DNA of 64,000 nt from Pseudomaricurvus hydrocarbonicus. Its GTDB lineage: Bacteria > Pseudomonadota > Gammaproteobacteria > Pseudomonadales > Cellvibrionaceae. Under the pieces are notes generated by a model. It worked only from the letters and a program-made list of their open reading frames with translations. It had not been told where the DNA came from and ran no database searches. The stretch spans positions 62,001 through 126,000 of the forward strand of contig NZ_JAAONZ010000010.1 of NCBI RefSeq assembly GCF_011602365.1, written 5' to 3'. The translations under genes and the position numbers were made by a program. Numbering within the stretch: the first letter of the stretch is position 1; every line of letters begins with the position of its first letter. Positions 18,244 to 27,615 of the stretch are shown here, piece after piece.

Positions 18244-19710
18244 TCATCTGCGCAAGTTATACTTCTGTAATAATTCTTGAGTGAGAAAAGAAAAGGTCTG
18301 ATAAAGCTCACTGCCCTTTTCCCAATTGACTAAAAAGCGTTCAAAATCTTTATGAATGGCCCGCTTAAACATCAGTCCTGATGCGTGTATCTGCACCGCA
18401 TCCAGATCAATCACCGCCACCTGATCACCATCGACCAACAAGTTGGTGGCTTTCATATCACCATGACTGACCTGGGTGTACAACAACCCCTCGAACACAT
18501 TCTCAAAGTGGTGAAGCAACTCCTTGTGACAGCCGTGAACCGGCAAATAATGAAAGGCATCCTCTCCAGAGGCAACCGTACTGATAAAATACGCGCGTCG
18601 CAGCATTCCCCAGCGGCGTTCTTCTACCATCGCCACCGGCACCGAAGTCGGCACCCCCATCAAATGCAAGATATGACCACCGAGCCAGCTGGTCCGAGCC
18701 CGCGAACGACCAAAAGCACGCTTGACAGCCACCCAATGGTTTTTCAGGTTATAACGCTTTATCACGTATGTCCGTCCACTCAGTTCAATGCGCGCCACCG
18801 TTGCTGAATTACCCCGTTTCAAAAGGTGCCCGCGGTCAATGGCACGATCCAGGGTGTGGCAACCGCTCAGCAGGTTTCGAAGCTCTGGCGTCTGCTCTCG
18901 CCGCATGCACAGCGCACGTACGTTCTCGCCTTTAATTTTGGAAACCCACGAAGACGTTCGCAACATTTTATACGTCAGTTTGCGCATGCGCTGGCGCCAG
19001 GCCATCATTACCATTTGCGCCAGAGCAACATCATCAATATCGAGAGTCTTTGACAACTTGTCGCTACAGATGCCCATCAAATCACGGTGCAAAGGATAAG
19101 GGAACTGCGCCACCATCAGCGCCAGGTTTTTTAACAAAACCCTCTGGGATGACGTGTGCTGCTTTTTGATGCCACCGGCATCAAGAACATATAAGCGATC
19201 ATCACTGTAGGCAAAATTTTCCTGATGGGCATCGGCCTGATACAAACCGGACTGATACAGTTGTCCCAGTAATTCGGCCAACTCAGCGAAAAGTTGCCGC
19301 TGTTGTTCACGGGAGTTCGCGCCTTTCCAGCACTCTTTGAAGCTTTTCAGTTGCGGCAACAATTCCTGCACCAGCCAGTAACCGCCACCTTCGATGGTGC
19401 CATGATCAAGCACTTCAGCCGCCGAAACCCGCCCTTCAGACAACGCCTGCGACATGCGAATTTCTCGTTGAAATTCCTGCTTGGCACGGGTGACTCCGAT
19501 CAGGGCGATTTTACCGTGGCCAAAGAAAAGCTTAATGAAGACCGGAATCCCCTGCCAGCGGCCAATACCCGCCAAACGCCGGCCCGGCAAGTGCCGGGCA
19601 TAGGATGAGAACACCAAACTGCCATCACGCCCCTCAACAGGCACTTCAATTTGCTCCGGCAATACCCGTCCCAGCGCCCTCAGATCCGCGGTTGTCTGCT
19701 GCTTAGTCAT
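18244..19710 (-). CDS. Tandem LPS-kinase-like protein with two kinase-fold domains
   Basis: A 488-residue protein carrying two consecutive kinase-like folds. Domain one (about 40-230) has VFIK (Lys60), QADAHQENF (Asp160, Asn165) and VLDAGG (Asp177). Domain two (about 285-470) has YVIKRY (Lys318), HGDMKATN (Asp418, Asn423) and VIDLDA (Asp435). Both sets look catalytically complete. It lies in the LPS core operon between the carbamoyltransferase and the acetyltransferase, and a gene of similar size and context exists in Pseudomonas (PA5006 region, from memory). The likely role is phosphorylation of inner-core heptoses; which domain acts on which sugar is unknown. Confidence 0.8.
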   Translation of the reverse strand: MTKQQTTADLRALGRVLPEQIEVPVEGRDGSLVFSSYARHLPGRRLAGIGRWQGIPVFIKLFFGHGKIALIGVTRAKQEFQREIRMSQALSEGRVSAAEVLDHGTIEGGGYWLVQELLPQLKSFKECWKGANSREQQRQLFAELAELLGQLYQSGLYQADAHQENFAYSDDRLYVLDAGGIKKQHTSSQRVLLKNLALMVAQFPYPLHRDLMGICSDKLSKTLDIDDVALAQMVMMAWRQRMRKLTYKMLRTSSWVSKIKGENVRALCMRREQTPELRNLLSGCHTLDRAIDRGHLLKRGNSATVARIELSGRTYVIKRYNLKNHWVAVKRAFGRSRARTSWLGGHILHLMGVPTSVPVAMVEERRWGMLRRAYFISTVASGEDAFHYLPVHGCHKELLHHFENVFEGLLYTQVSHGDMKATNLLVDGDQVAVIDLDAVQIHASGLMFKRAIHKDFERFLVNWEKGSELYQTFSFLTQELLQKYNLRR

Positions 19711-19738
19711 AATAAACGGGCTCTGCTTTAGGAGGCAT

Positions 19739-21469
19739 TCAGTGTTTCACAACCAAAATATCTTCCATAATCAAATATTCCAAATCTGATCCGAAAAACA
19801 TATTCAAGGCATCTGTGGGAGAGCACACCATGGGTTCTCCACGACGGTTAAGAGATGTGTTCAAGACCACACCATTACCAGTCAATTTTTCCATCTCTTC
19901 CATCAACTGGTAATAAGGCTCATTAACGCCAGGTTGTAACGCCTGGGCGCGGGCGGTGCCATCTTCATGCACCACTTCTGGCACACGGGCTTTCCACTCA
20001 TCTTTGACTTCGAAAGTGAAGGTCATATAAGGCGCAGGATGGTCCACTTTAAACATTTCTGGTGCCACACGACTGAGCATGCTCGGGCAGAAAGGGCGCC
20101 AGCGTTCCCGAAATTTGATCTGTTCATTGATGCGGTTAGCAACACCTTCGGCACTCGGACAGCCGAGAATAGAACGACCACCCAGCGCGCGAGGCCCAAA
20201 CTCCATACGCCCCTGGAACCAGGCCACGGGATTGCCGTCGGCCAGTATCTGTGCGATTTCTGCGGGTACATTTTCGATCCTGCGCCAGTTTGGCTGGCCT
20301 GCATGTTTGGCACAGGCTGCTATCACCTCTTCACTGGTGTAACGGGGACCGAGATACACATGCTCCATTTTTTCAACGGCCACCCCACGCTGTTCAGAGG
20401 CGTATGCGGCAGCTCCAATGGCGGTACCGGCGTCACCCGAGGCGGGCTGAACAAACAACTCTTTCAATTCTTCGCGGGCAACGATCTTCTGGTTTAGCTT
20501 CACATTCAGTGCCCCGCCACCGGCAAAAGCCAATTTACCTGTTTCCCTGAGAACATCACCCAGATAATAATCCATCATTTGCAACGAGAGCTTTTCAAAC
20601 AACGCCTGCATGCTGGCCGCATAATGAATATAAGGTTCGTCGGCGATATCGCCCTCTCGCTTTGGGCCCAACCAATCAATCAGCTTGTCACTGAAATAGT
20701 AACCCTTGCCCTTGTCTTTGTGGCGACGTAAGCCAATAACATTGGCGTATTCTGTATTGATCACCAGTTCGCCATCTTTAAAATTTGCCAGGCGAGAGAA
20801 GTCGTATTTGGTCGGATCACCATAGGGCGCCATGCCCATGACCTTGTACTCGCCATCGAGCATCTCAAAACCCAGAAACTCCGTAATCGCGCCATACAGC
20901 CCACCCAACGAATCCGGGTCGACGAATTCTTTGATCTTGTGAATTTTGCCGTTTTCTCCATAGCCAAAAAAAGTCGTGGCATATTCACCCTTACCATCAA
21001 TACCCATGATAGCGGTTTTTTCCTTAAATCCACTGCAATGGTAGGCACTGGAGGCATGCGCCAGGTGATGCTCGACGGATGCGATCTCAACTTTTTTGGG
21101 ATTGATCCCCAGCTGCTGCAACAGCCAGATAATTTTTGACTTATAACGTCGGTAGCGACGGTTACCATTCACGATCGCATCAATGGCACGATCCGGAGCA
21201 TACCAATAGCGCTTGGCATAATGCCAACGGTGAGGTTTAGTAATACTGATGGGCGCAAAGGGAATCGCTACGACATCAATGTCTTCAGGATTTATGTCTG
21301 CATATTCAATACAAAATTTAGCCGACTCATAGGGCATACGATTTTTGGCGTGTTTGTCCCGCACAAACCGTTCTTCTTCGGCTGCGGCCACCAATTTTCC
21401 ATCGATATACAACGCGGCTGAAGGGTCATGATTGACTGCACCAGACAAGCCCAAAACGATCAACGACAC
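19739..21469 (-). CDS. Carbamoyltransferase (NodU/CmcH/WapO-type)
   Basis: A 576-residue carbamoyltransferase that uses carbamoyl phosphate to modify a sugar, in this context probably the inner-core heptose as for Pseudomonas WapO. The Kae1-like N-terminal domain shows metal-ligand histidines in EHHLAHASSAYHCSG (about residues 133-147). GGGALNVKLN and PASGDAGTAIGAA follow, and the C-terminal domain has WFQGRMEFGPRALGGRSIL. The frame is open to TTG 21487, but I chose GTG 21469 because GAGG lies 6 bases before it and the protein then begins at the conserved LIVLGLSG strand. It is an operon member, 80 bp after the kinase gene. Confidence 0.9.
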   Translation of the reverse strand: MSLIVLGLSGAVNHDPSAALYIDGKLVAAAEEERFVRDKHAKNRMPYESAKFCIEYADINPEDIDVVAIPFAPISITKPHRWHYAKRYWYAPDRAIDAIVNGNRRYRRYKSKIIWLLQQLGINPKKVEIASVEHHLAHASSAYHCSGFKEKTAIMGIDGKGEYATTFFGYGENGKIHKIKEFVDPDSLGGLYGAITEFLGFEMLDGEYKVMGMAPYGDPTKYDFSRLANFKDGELVINTEYANVIGLRRHKDKGKGYYFSDKLIDWLGPKREGDIADEPYIHYAASMQALFEKLSLQMMDYYLGDVLRETGKLAFAGGGALNVKLNQKIVAREELKELFVQPASGDAGTAIGAAAYASEQRGVAVEKMEHVYLGPRYTSEEVIAACAKHAGQPNWRRIENVPAEIAQILADGNPVAWFQGRMEFGPRALGGRSILGCPSAEGVANRINEQIKFRERWRPFCPSMLSRVAPEMFKVDHPAPYMTFTFEVKDEWKARVPEVVHEDGTARAQALQPGVNEPYYQLMEEMEKLTGNGVVLNTSLNRRGEPMVCSPTDALNMFFGSDLEYLIMEDILVVKH

Positions 21470-21549
21470 ACGCAAACCCTCTCTCAATTATCCTTAACAA
21501 TGTTCATCTGCGACCAGTAACAATCCTGCTGTTTCCTGTCGCCCCCTCA

Positions 21550-22296
21550 CTATTCTCTACCGTCAAAGAACTTCAGAATTTTTCTGATATCCCGTTTATC
21601 TTTTTTCGTCAGGCGCTTAGCGCCGACATACTGAAAATAAAATCTTAAGCGTTGGCTTCTGCTCAATACCTTTTTGCCGATTTTATCCAGACAGGCAATG
21701 TCTTTAATGCGGCGGTATTCGAAAAAAGGCCCCCACCAAAAAGCACCTGCGGGGCAGTCTATCATGTGAATGAGCGGGGAATGCTCAGGGCCCGACACCA
21801 GAATATTGCGCAATTTCCAGTCATTATGGGCAAACTGATGTTGATGCATCACCGCTGAAGCATGAGCCACCTGATCACTCACCGAAGCCACCCAGTCGGC
21901 TGATCGCAACAGCGGTGAAGCGGCCGCCGCCAGCGCGGCAAGATCGGTTGACCCCGGAACCTCTGCCGTAATCAAGGCACCTTTTCGCGACCATCCCACG
22001 CGCTCTTCACCGTAAGCCACAACGTTGGCGACGGATAAGCCCCACGATTTAAAACGCAGTAAATTTTCCCACTCCCGCCGCGCCTTTGACTTCCCCAAAC
22101 ACCGTGCCAATCCGTCACCGGCTCGACCATAGCGCTTGACGTAATAACCTTTGCCGTCCAGCTCAACGCGCAATACCGTACACAAGGAGCTGGTGGTGAT
22201 AATTTTCCCCTGCAGGGCCCACACTTGCTCCAGTGAAGAAAACGCACGATGAGCCTCAGGCAAATCAGAAGCAATACTGTTGTGCCAGCCCGCCAT
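21550..22296 (-). CDS. LPS core kinase, WaaP/WapP-like
   Basis: A 248-residue Kdo/WaaP-family kinase-fold protein. Lys in GYYVKRYG is the ATP-binding candidate, the catalytic loop is FAHNDWKLRNILV (Asp and Asn in place) and the metal-binding Asp is in HMIDCPAG. It overlaps the upstream waaP by one base (22296), so the two are translationally coupled. In Pseudomonas two adjacent kinases, WaaP and WapP, phosphorylate inner-core heptoses; this gene occupies the WapP position. The sugar specificity is inferred from order only. Confidence 0.82.
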   Translation of the reverse strand: MAGWHNSIASDLPEAHRAFSSLEQVWALQGKIITTSSLCTVLRVELDGKGYYVKRYGRAGDGLARCLGKSKARREWENLLRFKSWGLSVANVVAYGEERVGWSRKGALITAEVPGSTDLAALAAAASPLLRSADWVASVSDQVAHASAVMHQHQFAHNDWKLRNILVSGPEHSPLIHMIDCPAGAFWWGPFFEYRRIKDIACLDKIGKKVLSRSQRLRFYFQYVGAKRLTKKDKRDIRKILKFFDGRE

Positions 22297-23096
22297 CAGC
22301 GAATGATCCCTTTTCGCACCGCTCGCTTATACAAATGCTGTGCTTTGGCTTCCACTTGTTGCCACAACTTTTGTTGATCGTTTAAGGCCTCTCGCAACGG
22401 CAAGCCGGTGTAATCCCGGATAAAACGCAATTTATCTCTCAGAGTTAACGGCACATCAAATGCGGAAAAATACAAGCTCGCCAAGTCCTTGAGGCGCCAG
22501 CGATAGGGTATTTTTTTATGGATCAAGGCGCGATGCAGGTCAATAATCGCCAAATCAGGATCGTTGGTGAAGGTACGATTGCGCAACAAAAAATGGCAAA
22601 TATAAAAATCCCGGTGGTTAACACCGGCCTCATGCATCGCCCTGGCCATGTGGCAAACGGTAGCCATCACAGCACGCTTTTGTTGTAACGAGGGCGGTTG
22701 TTCTCGCCATTCAATGGCCAGGTCTTCCAGCGATATCGACGGCTCAATGGCATCCGTCACAATGAACGAGAGCTGCCGGGCCGGATTTTGACCTTTCTCA
22801 CCAAAAGCCGCCACCGACATCGTCCCTACATCCACCGCCTGCAGGGCCTCGATGGCCGCTTTTTCGTTACTGGCGCCAAGCACCGGCAGACGCCCCTGAA
22901 CCAGGTTTTTAAAAATCTCCTTCCACCCTATACCGCGGTGTAACTTGAGGAAGTAAGCCTTTTCGTGCAACTCAAAACGCAGAGTACGGCGACCTTCCAG
23001 TTCGCGGTACACATCCCCGGTAATGTGTTCTACGACCTCAAACGGATCTTGACCAGCCCAGGCTCTGGCCAGCTCTTCACGCAAATAGACGCTCAT
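22296..23096 (-). CDS. waaP: LPS core heptose kinase
   Basis: Phosphorylates heptose I of the inner core using ATP, a modification needed for outer-membrane stability in relatives. The 266-residue protein has standard RfaP length and the family-specific catalytic segment NHRDFYICHFLL. The position usually Asn in kinases is His here, as in known WaaP. AIIDLHRA follows as the metal-binding segment. The ATG overlaps the waaG stop by four bases, showing translational coupling. It is the fourth gene of the minus-strand waa operon. Confidence 0.95.
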   Translation of the reverse strand: MSVYLREELARAWAGQDPFEVVEHITGDVYRELEGRRTLRFELHEKAYFLKLHRGIGWKEIFKNLVQGRLPVLGASNEKAAIEALQAVDVGTMSVAAFGEKGQNPARQLSFIVTDAIEPSISLEDLAIEWREQPPSLQQKRAVMATVCHMARAMHEAGVNHRDFYICHFLLRNRTFTNDPDLAIIDLHRALIHKKIPYRWRLKDLASLYFSAFDVPLTLRDKLRFIRDYTGLPLREALNDQQKLWQQVEAKAQHLYKRAVRKGIIR

Positions 23097-24220
23097 GAAC
23101 GCTCCCGGGACAACACTTGATCAATAACATCGGCGGCATATTGTGGCTGGCTGTATAGATCATGATTCTGAGCAAATGCGAGGCCATTCTCACTCCAGGA
23201 CTGCTGTGGCAACTCCAACAGCATCGAGGCCAGCAATTGGTTGAGGGTGTCTTGGCTGAAGGGCGACGCTAACACCTGGCCAGCCCCGGCATCGTGAATA
23301 TAGTGTGCATACCCGCAGACATCGGTAACCAACACCGGCAATCCACTGCACAGGGATTCAATCAAAACTTTGCCCGCGCTCTCGTAATAGGCCGGATGCA
23401 ACATCAAATCGGCACCAAACATAAAGCGGCGCACATCACTGCGGCCGGCAAAAAATCTCACCCGATCCAGTACGCCCAACTTTTTTGCCTGGCGCTTAAA
23501 GCGAGACGGGGTATCCTGGCCCACAATAAAAAACCGGGTTTTCAACAGCTGGGCTTGCGGTAATGACGCCAGGGCAAGTAAAGCCCGATCCAAACCCTTG
23601 GTTTTAAAACCAGACCCGACCATCAACAACAGCGTCTCATCGTCTGACAACTGAAACTCTTGGCGGAAAGCCCGCCGCTGTATTTCACGTTCGGAGGCAT
23701 CTTTGTAGGCTGGGTCAATCCCAGGGGGCAGTAAGTGAATCCGCGGCTCAGGGGTGGCGTAATACTTCTGAAAGATATTACCCTGATTGCGGGCAATGGT
23801 CAGTATTTCAGTTTTCGAGTGAGGGGCAAAAATGACATCTTCATAGTGCAGGAAGTGCTTACCCCGGCCACTGTTTTGGTACCAGGCACTTCGCTCCAGA
23901 GCCTTTTCTTTGAAGCAAGGATCTGCGGCAAAATAGACATCCAGATCCGGCATTTTGTTAAAACCAATCATCAAATCAAACTGGTCGGCAACCTGCCGGT
24001 CACGCAGCCATTGGGTGAAATTCTGATAGCGCCGGTAACTGGCCCAGCCCTTAACCGGTACCGTCACCACCTCTAACCACTCAGGTACCTCTCCCTGCCA
24101 CTCGAGCACATAGGCGGTTATCTGATGGCCGCGGCGATGGCATTCGCTGGCCACCGCGAGAAAATCCCGCTGCAGACCACCGAACGAAAAATATTTATAC
24201 AGGCAAAACGCCAACTTCAT
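23093..24220 (-). CDS. waaG: LPS core glycosyltransferase I
   Basis: A 375-residue GT4-family enzyme that adds the first hexose (in enterics glucose, in Pseudomonas galactosamine) to heptose II. The N-terminus FCLYKYFSFGGLQRDF is diagnostic of WaaG. The C-terminal donor domain shows MVGSGFKTKGLDRAL and the paired Glu segment YYESAGKVLIESLCSGLPV. The gene is 11 bp downstream of waaC and overlaps waaP by four bases. The donor sugar cannot be read from the sequence. Confidence 0.94.
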   Translation of the reverse strand: MKLAFCLYKYFSFGGLQRDFLAVASECHRRGHQITAYVLEWQGEVPEWLEVVTVPVKGWASYRRYQNFTQWLRDRQVADQFDLMIGFNKMPDLDVYFAADPCFKEKALERSAWYQNSGRGKHFLHYEDVIFAPHSKTEILTIARNQGNIFQKYYATPEPRIHLLPPGIDPAYKDASEREIQRRAFRQEFQLSDDETLLLMVGSGFKTKGLDRALLALASLPQAQLLKTRFFIVGQDTPSRFKRQAKKLGVLDRVRFFAGRSDVRRFMFGADLMLHPAYYESAGKVLIESLCSGLPVLVTDVCGYAHYIHDAGAGQVLASPFSQDTLNQLLASMLLELPQQSWSENGLAFAQNHDLYSQPQYAADVIDQVLSRERS

Positions 24221-24231
24221 AGGACGGGGTC

Positions 24232-25236
24232 TCAGCAGACTTCACGTGATGGCAGTAAGGGCTGCAGTTGCGCCAGCACCCGGTCGGCCGTGAGCGGGGA
24301 AAAAATTTCAGGATCGGCCTTGTAATCCACCGGCTCATAATCTTTCACGCACAGATGGACCTGGTTTTCACCGTAAGCGCCAATCAATGCCGGACTGGTG
24401 GGCCCGTACAAAGAGACGGTAGGGATATCCAGCGCCGCACTCAAGTGCCCAAGCCCGGTATCCACCGCGACCACCGCCGTGGCTTGCGCCAGCACCCCCG
24501 CCACACCGTTCAGGTTCAGTTTCGGCAACACCTGTATCATGGGGTTGCCCTCGGCAATACGATAGGCGCGACGCTTTTCATCCTTGTTGCCCCAGGGCAG
24601 GCGCACGCGCACGCCCTGCGCGGTCAGGGTTTCGGCCAGCTGTTTCCAGTAGTCTTCCGGGTAATGCTTGTCGTGGCGGGTGGTGCCGTGCAGGAACACG
24701 ACGTTGCTGGACTCTTGCGTAGCGCTGCAAAACCGGCGCTTGTCGATGCCATAGCGGCCCTTGGTTTCCGGCTTGGGGTAGGACAAGGCGAGCGCAAACA
24801 GGTGGCGGATTCGTTCAACCGCGTGCATGTCAGTAGGCACATCGTATTGATGCTGGTAAGCCAGCGCGGCGAGCTTTTCCCGCACCGAATGCTTGTCATA
24901 ACCGGCGGTCGGCGCCTTCGCCAGACGAGCCACCCAGGCACTCTTCAGCAGCCCCTGAGCATCGATCACCAGATCGTAGTGATGCTTGCGCAATTGCGTG
25001 CGGAATTGCTTCCACTCCACCGAGCCAATGGTTTTAAAAATCTCTTTGCGCCAGCGCCGGATCGACACCGGGATCACCGTATTGACGGCCGGGTGCCAGC
25101 CGGGAATTTCAGCAAAGCTGTCTTCGACCACCCAATCGAACTCAATGTTCGGGAAGGCCTGCTTGGCATCCGTCAATGCCGGCAGGGTATGAATCACATC
25201 ACCCATGGAGGATGTTTTAACAATCAGCACTCTCAT
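24232..25236 (-). CDS. waaC: LPS heptosyltransferase I
   Basis: Transfers the first L-glycero-D-manno-heptose from ADP-heptose to Kdo. The 334-residue GT9 protein begins MRVLIVKTSSMGDVIHTLPA, the typical WaaC start with the catalytic Asp. Its C-terminal donor domain contains FLHGTTRHDKHYPEDYW and AVDTGLGHLSAALDIPTV. The ATG overlaps the waaF stop by four bases. The ADP-heptose it uses is made by HldE in this window. Confidence 0.96.
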   Translation of the reverse strand: MRVLIVKTSSMGDVIHTLPALTDAKQAFPNIEFDWVVEDSFAEIPGWHPAVNTVIPVSIRRWRKEIFKTIGSVEWKQFRTQLRKHHYDLVIDAQGLLKSAWVARLAKAPTAGYDKHSVREKLAALAYQHQYDVPTDMHAVERIRHLFALALSYPKPETKGRYGIDKRRFCSATQESSNVVFLHGTTRHDKHYPEDYWKQLAETLTAQGVRVRLPWGNKDEKRRAYRIAEGNPMIQVLPKLNLNGVAGVLAQATAVVAVDTGLGHLSAALDIPTVSLYGPTSPALIGAYGENQVHLCVKDYEPVDYKADPEIFSPLTADRVLAQLQPLLPSREVC

Positions 25237-26267
25237 TGGGCCAAAACTCTCTTCAACGCGTCCAACACTTGCTCTGGTTTAATATCAATCATGCTCTGGT
25301 GATAGCCAGCCTCGGCTTCCCCTTTACGTACTTTTAAATAGCCGTCGATTAACCGGATCACTTCAGCCCGGTCACTCAGCGGTGGAGTGAACTCCGGACT
25401 GGTCGGGCCATAAAGCGCCACCAGCGGTGTTTCGACTGCGGCGGCTACGTGCATCAGGCCAGAATCATTGGTGACCACCGCTTCGCAGGCCGCGAGCAAA
25501 TCAATCGCCTGGGGCAAGCTCGTGCGCCCGGCCAGACCGTGGAACGCCGCCTGCTGTTCATCGGGCAACTGCTCCCTGATCGTCTCAACCACCTCGGCGT
25601 CCTTGGCCGAACCGAAACACGCCACCTGTTTGCCATCGGCGATCAATCTGGACGCCAGTGCCGCGTAGTGATAATCCGGCCAGCGCTTGGCGGGGCCAAA
25701 CTCGGCCCCCGGGCACAGGCCGACCAGGCCTTCGGGCGGCAAGTCAAACTCGGCCAGGGCAGTTCGCTGCCCCTCGCTGGAAACCGTCAGCCGCGGCGGC
25801 ACAATAGCGGGCAGCTCCGAGGCGCGGCGCACACCTTTACCGGCCAGCGCCACATAGCGCTCCACCATGCGAGGGAAGGCCGCTTTATCCAGCTTGCGCG
25901 GATCGTTCAGTAACACATAGCGCATCTCGCCCAGCCAACCGGTTCGCAACGGTATCTGGGCCAGCCAGGGGATCAGTGCCGACTTGAAGGAGTTAGGCAA
26001 CACAATGGCCTGGTCGTAACCGCGCTTTTCCAACACCGCCGCCAGTCGCTTGCGCACCCCCCATTGGAGGCTGCCATGGCCCACAGGCATGGCGATGGAA
26101 TTGGCGATCTCTGGCATGCGCTCAATCAGTCCCCGACACCAGTCTGGCGCCAACACATCTATCTCACAGTTCGGGTGCTGAATTTTGAGTTGCCGATAGA
26201 GCGATTGGCTCATCAGCATATCGCCGACCCAGGAGGGCCCAATGATCAAAATTCTGCTGCTTCCCAT
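25233..26267 (-). CDS. waaF: LPS heptosyltransferase II
   Basis: Adds the second heptose to the inner core. This 344-residue GT9-family enzyme starts with ILIIGPSWVGDMLMSQSLY, which separates WaaF from WaaC. It carries LCPGAEFGPAKRWP and VTNDSGLMHVAAAVETPLV in the donor half. It is the first gene of the minus-strand operon waaF-waaC-waaG-waaP and its successors. The 218-bp gap to divergent ilvE must hold the operon promoter. Confidence 0.96.
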   Translation of the reverse strand: MGSSRILIIGPSWVGDMLMSQSLYRQLKIQHPNCEIDVLAPDWCRGLIERMPEIANSIAMPVGHGSLQWGVRKRLAAVLEKRGYDQAIVLPNSFKSALIPWLAQIPLRTGWLGEMRYVLLNDPRKLDKAAFPRMVERYVALAGKGVRRASELPAIVPPRLTVSSEGQRTALAEFDLPPEGLVGLCPGAEFGPAKRWPDYHYAALASRLIADGKQVACFGSAKDAEVVETIREQLPDEQQAAFHGLAGRTSLPQAIDLLAACEAVVTNDSGLMHVAAAVETPLVALYGPTSPEFTPPLSDRAEVIRLIDGYLKVRKGEAEAGYHQSMIDIKPEQVLDALKRVLAQ

Positions 26268-26485
26268 GTGTCACCCACTCTTTAGCCGCACGGCGAAATA
26301 AAACTCGGCATGATACCCCAGTCACCCGAAAACGTCAGTAAAAGCGCCCTTAACCAGCACTCAGTATTCCAATTTCAGAGCAGGCTCATTACAATTCGCG
26401 GTCCGGGACTTATCGACAGGGCCACCCCCCTAACATCCTGACTCACAGTGACACTGATTTTTGACCCCCTATTTGAGGTTCCCCT

Positions 26486-27484
26486 ATGACTGCCTTTGGT
26501 AGTGTTTTCATGCCAGAAATGGCCTTGACTGAATTTGACGGAGAAAAGTGGGGCGATCACAAATTGGTGCCCAGTGACAGCCTGACGCTGCACCCCGGCG
26601 CTCATGTGCTGCATTACGCCAGCACCTGCTTTGAAGGCCTGAAAGCCTTCCGCCACCCGGATGGCAGCGTCAAAATATTCCGCATGGACGACAATATTGC
26701 CCGCTTTGCCCAGAGCACGGAACTGCTGGCGCTGCCGGCCATCGACCCGGCACAGACCCGCGATATGATCCTCCAGGTGGTGGAGCGCTTCGCCAGTCAG
26801 GCGCCAGAAGCCCCCGGTTCGCTCTATATCCGCCCCACCCACATCGGCACCGAGCCGGCGATCGGCAAGGCGGCCGCCCCGTCGCTCACCTCTTGTCAGT
26901 ACGTGCTGGTATCGCCCGTGGGTGACTATTTCGCCGGGGGTTCCGACACCACCTTGCGTTTATTACTGGAAGAAAACGGCATGCGCTGCGCGCCGCACAT
27001 GGGCCGCATCAAAAGTGGCGGCAACTACGCCAGCGCCCTGCAGCCGATCATGAAAGCCAAACGTGACCTCAAGGTAGACCAGGTACTGTTCTGCCCCAAC
27101 GGTGATGTTCAGGAGACCGGTGCCGCCAACTTCCTGCTGATCGATGGTAACACCCTGATCACCAAGGCACTGGACGACAGCTTCCTGCACGGCATTACCC
27201 GCAACTCTCTGCTCACCATTGCCCGCGACATGGGCCTGAACGTGGAAGAGAGAGACTTGAGCGTGACGGAACTGCTGGAACGCAGCCGCAAGCCAGGCTG
27301 TGAGGCTGCGCTTTCGGGGACGGCCGCGGTATTAACCCCGGTGGGTACCCTGTTGCACAATGGCACCGAATACCAGGTGGGCGATGGCCAGGCGGGCACG
27401 ACCACCGCCAAGTTGCGCCAGGCGCTGAACCACATCCAATGGGGACTGGCCGAGGACACTCATGGCTGGCTGACCAGCATCTAA
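26486..27484 (+). CDS. ilvE: Branched-chain amino acid aminotransferase
   Basis: A PLP-dependent fold-type IV transaminase for Val, Leu and Ile with 2-oxoglutarate. The 332-residue length and motifs fit the larger BCAT subgroup: YASTCFEGLKAFRHPDGS near the N-terminus, the PLP lysine in GRIKSGGNYASAL and the QETGAANFLLI loop. It is divergent from waaF and convergent with glnE. The same ilvE-waaF/glnE neighbourhood occurs in Pseudomonas (from memory), supporting the assignment. Confidence 0.93.
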   Translation: MTAFGSVFMPEMALTEFDGEKWGDHKLVPSDSLTLHPGAHVLHYASTCFEGLKAFRHPDGSVKIFRMDDNIARFAQSTELLALPAIDPAQTRDMILQVVERFASQAPEAPGSLYIRPTHIGTEPAIGKAAAPSLTSCQYVLVSPVGDYFAGGSDTTLRLLLEENGMRCAPHMGRIKSGGNYASALQPIMKAKRDLKVDQVLFCPNGDVQETGAANFLLIDGNTLITKALDDSFLHGITRNSLLTIARDMGLNVEERDLSVTELLERSRKPGCEAALSGTAAVLTPVGTLLHNGTEYQVGDGQAGTTTAKLRQALNHIQWGLAEDTHGWLTSI

Positions 27485-27615
27485 CGCCAGCTCCAGTCTC
27501 GTCGTGACGGGTGAAGGATTCAAGCCCGTCATGGCGATCGCAGCGCGGCCCCCACATTCTGCCTCGGCAGATAGCCTCCGGGGGCTCGCACCGACAGGCA
27601 TTCTGACCCGCGACA

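Noticed and set aside
24268-25302. A 344-residue plus-strand frame opposite waaC
   Set aside because: waaC carries all GT9 motifs; the opposite frame shows biased shadow composition and no domain.
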